From Nitrospirota bacterium (GTDB lineage: Bacteria; Nitrospirota; Nitrospiria; Nitrospirales; UBA8639): a stretch of DNA of 5,391 nt. Below the pieces are notes generated by a model. The model worked only from the letters and a program-made list of their open reading frames with translations. It did no database searches and was not told the DNA's origin. Below are positions 1 through 5,391 of the stretch, piece by piece (position 1 is the first letter of the stretch; every line of letters starts with the position of its first letter). The position numbers and the translations under genes are program-made. Location: contig QJYE01000307.1 in assembly GCA_003235785.1 (NCBI GenBank), positions 1 to 5,391 on the forward strand, written 5' to 3'.

Positions 1-10
1 GGGCGGTCAT

Positions 11-1348
11 CTAATCATCATTGCGATTGGCGATTTCTAAAACCACCGGGCAATGGTCTGAGAGGCGGCGATAGGCCGGTGGGTAATCTCCCCGAATGCG
101 TTGGCAGCCGGCTAGGGCACAATACCCCGTGACCTGAACGGATGTCGCCGTCACTTCTTTCATGTCCTGGGCAACTAAAACATGATCCAACTGCCCTCCG
201 TACCCCCGAAAATAATGGGAACATTGCGGTTGAGCGGGGAGGTCGGTAAAGCCAGGCTGTTCTTTGGCGACAAACCGGCGAAGGTATTTCAATTCCGAGA
301 GCTGCGATTGTCGATCTCCCGCGCCCATGGTGTTGAAATCTCCAAGAATCACTACATCGCGATCCTCTTCCAATAAGGGTGCCACGGCTTTATCAATGCG
401 GTTGAAGGCTTTTTGCCGTTCTTCCAGGGCAAACACCGTAGGGCCGGATTTTAAGTGAACGGCAATCAAATGAAAGTCCACGCCATTGGTCGTACGGGAT
501 TGCACTCGGGCATATTGGCCTGGGCGTAAGCCGTAGGTGCAGGGGGTGGATTCGTTTTCCGCCTTGGCGTTGAATTGCCAGAGACTGTCAAAGTGGCTGA
601 GAGATACCCGTGAGTCGTTCCACAGAAAACCGATATGGTGATCGTCTGGCCGCCCGCAGGGTTGCCGGTGCCATCGCCATGTCTCGCCGGTCTGATTGGA
701 TAACAGTTGCGTGATGGTCTCCCAGGCTTGCGTGGCGTTCGGGGTGGCCAGGCTTTCCTGGATAGCCAGAATATCCACCTGCATCCATCGAAGGGTGCAG
801 ATTAACCAATCGATATCAGTTGGTTCGGCTGAGCCCTCAGTCTGATCTGGTGCTGATCCCACTGGAAACCATCGCAGATTCCATGTCGCGACGCGCAATG
901 TGGCAGCGGAGGCCTCGATCATGCGAAGCCCTTCTTTGATAGCCGCCTGGCATTCCTCTTTACTGGTCCAAACTGCCTGTTCTCCGCCCCCGCGTGTCGT
1001 AGAGACAGGGGGCGTCTCCGGCGCGGGAGGTGTAGGAGAAATGATGGGCGTTGGTGCGGCAGTCGTGCCTTGAACGTATTTTTTGTGAACCCAATGGACT
1101 TCCCCGGACGGCAATTGAATTAACAGCCAATGCCCATCTTGGGTGATGCGGTTGATGGTCGCAGTGGTGCCATGGGGAACATGCTTCAGATAACTCGGGG
1201 AAGGTTCGCGATGCAGCGGCACACCTTTGGGTTTTTTGGCCTCAAGGATGACCGATTGCCCGACCTGAAAATCCTGAGCCCAGGCAACGGTGAGAGTACC
1301 AATCAGCACAAAAACAAGCAGATAAATTGGAGTCAGAATATTTCGCAT
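11..1348 (-). CDS. Exported SH3-domain / endonuclease-exonuclease-phosphatase (DNase I-like) family protein
   Basis: A complete 445-residue protein. Residues 1-24 form a signal peptide: MRN start, hydrophobic core to about residue 20, and an AWA signal-peptidase I type site before QD. The mature protein should therefore act in the periplasm or outside the cell. Residues about 29-93 resemble a bacterial SH3 domain, with the GHWLLIQ and VHWVHKKYV strands. A Pro/Thr-rich linker spans about 95-117. Residues about 150-440 are an EEP domain: TWNLRW (N157), IQES (E198), VHLKSG (H298), GDFNT (D337, N339), LDHV (D388) and SDHCPV (D431, H432). These match the metal-binding and catalytic positions of the DNase I fold, so it is probably a divalent-metal phosphoesterase. 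It looks closest to the MnuA/DNase I-like subgroup, but the substrate (DNA, RNA, lipid or sugar phosphate) cannot be read from the motifs. The EEP part holds eight cysteines, which suits disulfides after export. On its own strand AAGAGG lies only 2 nt before the ATG, and AAGAAG 4 nt before. The signal peptide fixes the start. Its terminator lies outside the window. Confidence 0.88.
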   Translation of the reverse strand: MRNILTPIYLLVFVLIGTLTVAWAQDFQVGQSVILEAKKPKGVPLHREPSPSYLKHVPHGTTATINRITQDGHWLLIQLPSGEVHWVHKKYVQGTTAAPTPIISPTPPAPETPPVSTTRGGGEQAVWTSKEECQAAIKEGLRMIEASAATLRVATWNLRWFPVGSAPDQTEGSAEPTDIDWLICTLRWMQVDILAIQESLATPNATQAWETITQLLSNQTGETWRWHRQPCGRPDDHHIGFLWNDSRVSLSHFDSLWQFNAKAENESTPCTYGLRPGQYARVQSRTTNGVDFHLIAVHLKSGPTVFALEERQKAFNRIDKAVAPLLEEDRDVVILGDFNTMGAGDRQSQLSELKYLRRFVAKEQPGFTDLPAQPQCSHYFRGYGGQLDHVLVAQDMKEVTATSVQVTGYCALAGCQRIRGDYPPAYRRLSDHCPVVLEIANRNDD

Positions 1349-1374
1349 GACCTCTTCTTAACAAAACTGGAGAG

Positions 1375-1383
1375 GTAATACCA
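1375..1383 (-). promoter_or_regulatory. Possible extended -10 for the exported EEP gene
   Basis: Read on the minus strand, this is TGG followed by TATTAC, an extended -10 arrangement matching 4 of 6 bases of TATAAT. It would give a leader of roughly 20 nt before the start codon at 1348. No recognisable -35 box sits 16-18 bp further upstream. The call rests on position and the TGn motif only and is weak. Confidence 0.22.
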
Positions 1384-1407
1384 AGTGGATATCGTTTCAG
1401 GAGAAAA

Positions 1408-1470
1408 ATGTTGATGAAGAAGGGAGAAATATCCTGTTATGATCTGTCTTCTTTGAAAGGCCAACGATGA
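1408..1470 (+). CDS. Possible 20-codon leader ORF overlapping the fhs start
   Basis: ATG at 1408 opens a 20-codon frame that begins MLMKKGEISC, ends SLKGQR and stops with TGA at 1468-1470. That stop overlaps the fhs ATG (1467-1469) in the ATGA arrangement typical of translational coupling. A good ribosome-binding site, AGGAG at 1399-1403, sits 4 nt before the ATG. This is better than the GAAAGG serving fhs itself. The peptide has no run of a single amino acid, so it does not look like a classic attenuator peptide, and I recognise no family. If it is real, ribosomes ending here could reinitiate on fhs, and the fhs transcript must start upstream of about 1395. A 20-codon frame can easily arise by chance. 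Only the combination of ribosome-binding site and overlap makes it worth listing. Confidence 0.3.
   Translation: MLMKKGEISCYDLSSLKGQR
1435..1443 (+). promoter_or_regulatory. fhs: Possible extended -10 promoter element for fhs
   Basis: TGT followed by TATGAT forms an extended -10 (5 of 6 to TATAAT), which would start transcription near 1450 and leave a leader of about 17 nt. No good -35 is present at 16-18 bp: TTGATG at 1411-1416 is 21 bp away. This reading conflicts with the leader ORF at 1408-1470, because a transcript starting near 1450 would lack that ORF's start. At most one is likely to be the main arrangement, unless there are two promoters. Confidence 0.3.
1455..1460 (+). promoter_or_regulatory. 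fhs: Ribosome-binding site of fhs
   Basis: GAAAGG lies 6 nt before the ATG at 1467, a normal spacing. An in-frame TGA at 1440-1442 with no start codon between it and 1467 means the gene cannot begin further upstream, so this site and start are firm. Confidence 0.6.
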
Positions 1471-3146
1471 GTTCTTCAATAAATCTAGAAATCGCCAGCC
1501 GCACACCGCTGTATCCTATCGCAGAAATCGTTCGGGACAAATTGGGATTGGATCCCGACACTCTCGAATTGTATGGCAAACACAAAGCCAAAATTCCTCT
1601 CTCCAGGATGGACGCCTTTTGTGATAAGCCGGACGGTAAATTGATTTTGGTGACGGCCATTTCACCCACGAAAGCCGGGGAAGGCAAGACGACCACTTCA
1701 ATTGGGTTGGCTGACGGGCTGAATCACATTGGGGCCAAAGCCATCGTGGCGATTCGTGAACCAAGCCTCGGCCCGTGTTTCGGGATGAAGGGCGGGGCCT
1801 GTGGTGGAGGCTATGCCCAAGTGGCACCCATGACGGACATCAACTTGCACTTCACTGGAGATTTTCACGCGATTACGGCGGCACATAATCTGCTCGCAGC
1901 CATGGTGGCCAATCATATCCATTGGGGACACATGCCACAGATTGATCCGCGACGAGTGACGTGGGGGCGGGTGCTGGATGTCAATGATCGATCACTGCGT
2001 GCCATCGTGACGGGGTTAGGTGGAAAAGCCAACGGCTACGCGCGTGAAGGCCGTTTCGATATTACGGCCGCATCGGAAGTCATGGCCATTCTGTGTTTAT
2101 CGTCTGATCTAAAAGATTTGGAACGTCGATTGGGAAATATCAAAGTAGGCAGGACCGCCAACAAGGAAATGGTCTTTGCCTGGGATATCAAGGCAGCAGG
2201 GGCCATGACGGTCTTACTCAAGGATGCGTTCAATCCCAACCTTGTACAGACGTTGGAGCATAATCCTGCATTGGTGCATGGCGGGCCGTTTGGGAATATC
2301 GCACATGGCTGTAATTCTATCGTGGCGACGAAGTTGGCCTTGAAGTTGGCTGACTATGTCGTAACGGAAGCCGGGTTTGGAGCGGATCTTGGTGCCGAAA
2401 AATTTTTCAACATCAAATGCCGAAAGGCGGGATTGGCGCCAGCCTGTGCGGTCGTGGTGGCCACGATCAAAGCGCTAAAGCTACATGGTGGTGCACAGGA
2501 ATCTACTTTAGGGCAAGAAGATTTGGCGGCGCTCAAACAGGGATTACCAAATTTATTGCGCCATTTGCAAAACATTAAAAAATTTGGTGTGCCGGCCATC
2601 GTGGCCATCAATCAATTTACGAGCGATACCCAGGCCGAATTGGATTTAGTGGAACGATCATGCCGGGAGCTGGGAGTGCCGATGGTGCTCTCGAACCATT
2701 GGGCCTACGGTGGGAAAGGTGCGAAGAAGTTGGCCGAAACGGTCAAACAGATGGCGGATGCCAATGCCTCAAAGTTTTCACCCTTGTATGCTGACGATCT
2801 TCCCCTTGCAGAGAAAATGCGGATTGTGGCCCGGGAAATTTATGGGGCCGATGATGTGGAGATTCCTCATGCTGTTCAAGTCCGACTCACCGAATTGGAA
2901 AAGCATGGCTACGGCCATTTCCCCGTCTGTATGGCCAAAACGCAGTACAGTTTTTCGACTGATCCGACCCTCAAAGGTGCCCCTACCGGTTTTATCGTAC
3001 CGGTTAGAGAGGTACGGCTAGCCATGGGGGCTGAATTCGTCGTAGCCATCACCGGAGACATCATGACGATGCCGGGCCTGCCTCGCGTTCCCGCCGCCGA
3101 ATCAATCGGCCTGGATGATGAGGGTCAGATTGTCGGCCTGTTTTAA
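1467..3146 (+). CDS. fhs: Formate-tetrahydrofolate ligase
   Basis: Catalyses the ATP-dependent joining of formate to tetrahydrofolate, giving 10-formyl-THF in the cytoplasm. This feeds purine, formyl-methionine and serine/glycine one-carbon metabolism, or in autotrophs the methyl branch of the acetyl-CoA pathway. The 559 residues match the usual family length (about 555-560). The P-loop-like PTKAGEGKT is at 67-75. Family signatures include REPSLGP (97-103), the GGACGGGYAQ loop (109-118), NLHFTGDFHA (126-135), HGGPFGNIAHGCNS (271-284), EAGFGADLGAEKFF (301-314) and MPGLPRVPAAE (535-545). F384 and W412 fall at the positions that I recall sandwiching the folate ring in the Moorella enzyme. The C-terminal DEGQIVGLF is typical. 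C104 and C112 in the glycine-rich region are mild variations. No folD, fchA, metF or formate dehydrogenase gene lies in the window, so it appears to be a stand-alone transcription unit, possibly preceded by a short leader ORF. Nothing suggests damage or recent transfer. Confidence 0.97.
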   Translation: MSSSINLEIASRTPLYPIAEIVRDKLGLDPDTLELYGKHKAKIPLSRMDAFCDKPDGKLILVTAISPTKAGEGKTTTSIGLADGLNHIGAKAIVAIREPSLGPCFGMKGGACGGGYAQVAPMTDINLHFTGDFHAITAAHNLLAAMVANHIHWGHMPQIDPRRVTWGRVLDVNDRSLRAIVTGLGGKANGYAREGRFDITAASEVMAILCLSSDLKDLERRLGNIKVGRTANKEMVFAWDIKAAGAMTVLLKDAFNPNLVQTLEHNPALVHGGPFGNIAHGCNSIVATKLALKLADYVVTEAGFGADLGAEKFFNIKCRKAGLAPACAVVVATIKALKLHGGAQESTLGQEDLAALKQGLPNLLRHLQNIKKFGVPAIVAINQFTSDTQAELDLVERSCRELGVPMVLSNHWAYGGKGAKKLAETVKQMADANASKFSPLYADDLPLAEKMRIVAREIYGADDVEIPHAVQVRLTELEKHGYGHFPVCMAKTQYSFSTDPTLKGAPTGFIVPVREVRLAMGAEFVVAITGDIMTMPGLPRVPAAESIGLDDEGQIVGLF

Positions 3147-3193
3147 ATTTCCGAAAAAAGATCTTTGGTGATGACGCAGGCGGTCCTCGAATT

Positions 3194-3235
3194 GTCATGC
3201 TGAGCGGGACGCGAAGCATCTGGCTCAGGGGTGAC
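3194..3235. repeat. REP-like palindromic intergenic repeat
   Basis: This 42-bp element begins 47 bp after the fhs stop. Its outer arms GTCA (3194-3197) and TGAC (3232-3235) and inner arms CTGAGC (3200-3205) and GCTCAG (3223-3228) pair around a 17-nt loop. A competing hairpin pairs ATGCT (3197-3201) with AGCAT (3215-3219). The core resembles the GTCATTCTGAGCG...CGAAGAATCT intergenic repeat that I recall being scattered through many environmental bacterial genomes. Here the T-A pair of that core is replaced by G-C on both sides (ATTCT/AGAAT to ATGCT/AGCAT), so the stem is kept. It may act at the RNA level as a 3' stabiliser or weak terminator for fhs, or simply be a mobilised REP/MITE-type sequence. 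Only one copy is in the window, so repeat status rests on recollection of the family. Confidence 0.5.
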
Positions 3236-3303
3236 GGCATGGGCTGGAAACAGATTCTTGGTTGCGCTCAACATGAAAGTAAGTGCTGGCAAGACGGCAT
3301 GGG
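3233..3303 (+). repeat. 11-bp direct repeat spaced exactly 60 bp
   Basis: GACGGCATGGG occurs at 3233-3243 and again at 3293-3303. The first copy overlaps the end of the palindromic repeat, and the second forms the left arm of an inverted repeat. The 60-bp period keeps the two copies in the same reading frame, which is also the uvrB frame. The sequence between the copies (3244-3292) shows no other obvious similarity. No function is evident. Confidence 0.4.
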
Positions 3304-3311
3304 AACCCATG
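3298..3311. repeat. Short inverted repeat CATGGG-AA-CCCATG upstream of uvrB
   Basis: Two perfect 6-bp arms are separated by 2 nt, about 95 bp before the uvrB start. As RNA it would fold with 5 pairs and a GAAC loop. It could equally be a dyad-symmetric protein-binding site. No U-run follows, so it is not an intrinsic terminator. It does not resemble the LexA boxes I know (CTGT-N8-ACAG or GAAC-N4-GTTC), so there is no support here for SOS control of uvrB. Confidence 0.25.
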
Positions 3312-3403
3312 TGAGGGTTTCTGGCTTTCCGCAATGCCTGCTTGGGTGGGAAGGCCTCCTGCTCCATTGGTCGGTCCTGTGCTACATTGCCAGAAGATCC
3401 ATC

Positions 3404-5391
3404 ATGAGTACCTTTTCTCTCCAATCTGACTACGTACCGAAGGGCGATCAAGGCAAGGCCATTGCGACGCTGACCGCCGGTTTAAATAAAGGCCTGAAGC
3501 ACCAGGTGCTTCTTGGCGTCACGGGATCAGGCAAGACTTTCACGATGGCCAATGTGATTGCCAATGTGCAACGGCCAACCTTGGTTGTGGTCCACAATAA
3601 GACCTTGGCTGCGCAGCTCTATCAGGAATTCAAATCCTTTTTCCCTGACAACGCGGTGGAATATTTTGTGAGCTATTACGATTATTACCAGCCGGAAGCC
3701 TACATTCCTACGACGGATACGTATATCGCCAAAGATTCCGCCATCAATGACACGATTGACCAGATGCGTCATTCAGCGACGACAGCGCTCCTTCAACGGA
3801 ATGACATCATTATTGTCGCGTCGGTGTCCTGTATTTACGGCTTGGGTTCGCCGGAGGTCTATCATGACATGTTGCTCTATCTAGAGCCGGGCATGGAAAT
3901 GCGGCGGGAGAAGATTCTAGCCAAATTGGTGGATATTCAATATTCCCGCAATGACCTGGAATTGCAGCGTGGCATGTTTCGGGCGCGAGGCGACGTGATT
4001 GAGATTTTTCCCGCGTCGTCGGATTCGAATACGGTTCGCATAGAACTGTTTGGTGACGAGGTGGAAGCACTTCATGAAATTGATCCCTTAACAGGCACCG
4101 TCTTACGAAAGCTTCCGAAAATTGCCATTTACCCGAAGAGCCATTATGTCATTGCGCCGGATCGCTATGAACAAGCCATCACTGGCATCGAAGAAGAGCT
4201 AGACGAACGCATCGCCTATTTTCGCAACACGAATCAATTGCTGGAGGCACAGCGGATTGAACAGCGCACCAGGTTCGATTTGGAAATGATTCGGACGATG
4301 GGATTTTGTCACGGCATCGAAAATTATTCACGACATTTAAGTGGCCGCCAGCCGGGTGAACCGCCGCCGACCCTGTTGGATTATTTTCCCAAAGACTTTT
4401 TGCTCATTGTGGACGAGTCGCATGCCACCGTTCCGCAGTTTGGTGGAATGTATGAAGGGGATCATTCACGCAAGAAGACACTGGTAGACTATGGGTTTCG
4501 CCTGCCTTCCGCCATGGACAACCGACCCCTCAAGTTCCCAGAGTTCGAGGCCTGTATGAATCAGGTCGTGTATGTGTCCGCCACTCCCGGGCCGTATGAA
4601 TTGAAACATGCTGAGTCGGCCCCGGTGGAACAAATCATTCGGCCGACGGGGTTGATTGATCCGGTCATGGAGGTGAAGCCTGCCAAAGGGCAAGTTGAGG
4701 ATTTACTGGGAGAAATTCGTCAGCGGGTGGCCTGCGGTCAACGGGTGCTGGTGACGACATTGACCAAACGCATGGCCGAAGATTTAACGGAATATTATTA
4801 TGAGCAGGGCTTGAAAGTGCGATATCTGCATTCGGATATCAAAACGTTAGAGCGGGCGGAGATTATCCGTGATTTGCGACGGGGCGTGTTTGATGTGTTG
4901 GTCGGGATTAATTTATTACGCGAAGGATTGGATTTGCCAGAGGTGAGCTTGGTTGCTGTCTTGGATGCGGATAAAGAAGGGTTTTTGCGCGGCTATCGAG
5001 CGTTGGTGCAAACGGCGGGGCGCGCGGCGCGTCATAGCGATGGCCTGGTCATTTTGTACGGCGATACGGTGACCAAGTCCATGCAGATGACGCTCGAGGA
5101 AACGGGCCGGCGGCGCACCATTCAATTGGCCTACAACAAGGAACACGGGATTACTCCTGAGACGATTAAAAAACGAATTCATGATTTGGACTATCAATTA
5201 GCTGAGGCTGATTATGTGGAGCTTTCGGTGGCAGCGGAAACGGAAGAACCCTATGCCACAGAAGGGGATTTAGAGAAGCGAATTGTGACGTTGGAGAAAG
5301 ACATGAAAGCCGCAGCCAAGGCTCTGGAATTCGAACGAGCGGCAAAGCTCCGCGATACCATTAGGGTTCTTCGCCAGAAGGTACTCCAAGT
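3404..5391 (+). CDS. uvrB: UvrABC system protein B (excinuclease subunit B), 3' end cut by window edge
   Basis: UvrB is the damage-verifying ATPase/helicase of nucleotide excision repair. It is loaded by UvrA, inserts a beta-hairpin between the DNA strands and recruits UvrC for incision. The 662 codons present show Walker A GVTGSGKT (38-45), motif Ia HNKTLAAQL (64-72), the Tyr-rich beta-hairpin YYDYYQPEAY (91-100), VSCIYGLGSP (141-150), the UvrA-interacting domain 2 with RARGDVIEIFPASSD (193-207), Walker B DESH (337-340), YVSATPGPYE (390-399), motif V GINLLREGLDLPEV (501-514), motif VI QTAGRAAR (536-543) and the C-terminal UVR motif with LEFERAAKLRD (641-651). Family proteins run about 660-680 residues, so only the last few are likely missing. 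The start at 3404 aligns with the usual UvrB N-terminus (SDYVPKGDQ...LLGVTGSGKT), but its ribosome-binding site is poor (AGAAGA at 3392-3397). The frame stays open upstream, so a longer start such as 3239 cannot be formally excluded. No convincing promoter is seen. Confidence 0.97.
   Translation, partial: MSTFSLQSDYVPKGDQGKAIATLTAGLNKGLKHQVLLGVTGSGKTFTMANVIANVQRPTLVVVHNKTLAAQLYQEFKSFFPDNAVEYFVSYYDYYQPEAYIPTTDTYIAKDSAINDTIDQMRHSATTALLQRNDIIIVASVSCIYGLGSPEVYHDMLLYLEPGMEMRREKILAKLVDIQYSRNDLELQRGMFRARGDVIEIFPASSDSNTVRIELFGDEVEALHEIDPLTGTVLRKLPKIAIYPKSHYVIAPDRYEQAITGIEEELDERIAYFRNTNQLLEAQRIEQRTRFDLEMIRTMGFCHGIENYSRHLSGRQPGEPPPTLLDYFPKDFLLIVDESHATVPQFGGMYEGDHSRKKTLVDYGFRLPSAMDNRPLKFPEFEACMNQVVYVSATPGPYELKHAESAPVEQIIRPTGLIDPVMEVKPAKGQVEDLLGEIRQRVACGQRVLVTTLTKRMAEDLTEYYYEQGLKVRYLHSDIKTLERAEIIRDLRRGVFDVLVGINLLREGLDLPEVSLVAVLDADKEGFLRGYRALVQTAGRAARHSDGLVILYGDTVTKSMQMTLEETGRRRTIQLAYNKEHGITPETIKKRIHDLDYQLAEADYVELSVAAETEEPYATEGDLEKRIVTLEKDMKAAAKALEFERAAKLRDTIRVLRQKVLQ

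Noticed and set aside
1130..1378. Plus-strand 82-codon frame antisense to the start of the exported EEP gene
   Set aside because: It is a shadow of a well-supported coding region on the other strand, with no recognisable motif.
3157..3166. AAAGATCTTT palindrome just after the fhs stop as a terminator
   Set aside because: The palindrome is A/T-rich with no loop, and no U-tract follows. It cannot form a stable terminator hairpin.
3334..3432. Small out-of-frame ORF starting at ATG 3334 and running into uvrB as a leader peptide
   Set aside because: It has no ribosome-binding site, overlaps uvrB by about 30 bases in a different frame, and lacks the stop-start overlap seen before fhs.
3143..3451. 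Minus-strand open frame of 102 codons covering the fhs-uvrB intergenic region
   Set aside because: It overlaps the uvrB start, reads through the palindromic repeat, has no domain signature, and shares its region with an equally open plus-strand frame. It is probably a chance frame.
3404..5391. Truncated uvrB pseudogene
   Set aside because: The frame is uninterrupted and all motifs are intact. The missing end is simply the window boundary, since the UVR motif has already been reached.
1..5391. A defence island, mobile element or new multi-gene system
   Set aside because: The three genes belong to familiar families, two are housekeeping, and there is no transposase, integrase, array or unknown conserved gene cluster in the window.

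Overview
The window looks like ordinary bacterial chromosome, at roughly 50-55% GC by eye. It holds three protein genes: an exported nuclease/phosphatase-fold protein on the minus strand, then divergently fhs (formate-tetrahydrofolate ligase) and uvrB (excision-repair helicase) on the plus strand. I cannot name the organism. The Gram-negative-type signal peptide, the moderate GC and the palindromic intergenic repeat after fhs would suit an environmental lineage such as Nitrospirota, but that is a weak inference.

Layout. Positions 11-1348 (minus) encode a 445-residue secreted protein: signal peptide, bacterial SH3-like domain, Pro/Thr-rich linker, and an endonuclease/exonuclease/phosphatase (EEP, DNase I-like) domain with its metal and catalytic motifs intact. 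Positions 1349-1466 form a 118-bp divergent control region. It contains a possible 20-codon leader ORF (1408-1470) with a good ribosome-binding site, whose stop overlaps the fhs start as ATGA. Positions 1467-3146 encode a full-length Fhs of 559 residues. Positions 3147-3403 are intergenic and hold a compact palindromic repeat of REP type, an 11-bp direct repeat spaced 60 bp, and a CATGGG/CCCATG inverted repeat. Positions 3404 to the right edge encode UvrB, cut by the window end within or just after its C-terminal UVR motif.

Function. The three genes do not form an evident pathway. Fhs charges tetrahydrofolate with formate for one-carbon metabolism, UvrB verifies damage in nucleotide excision repair, and the exported EEP protein probably hydrolyses an extracytoplasmic phosphodiester or phosphomonoester substrate. 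I see no CRISPR array, phage or transposase gene, toxin-antitoxin pair, tRNA or rRNA, and no case for a new multi-gene system. The points most worth a second look are small: the possible leader ORF coupled to fhs, the uvrB frame that stays open through the whole upstream intergenic region and makes its start debatable, and the palindromic repeat.
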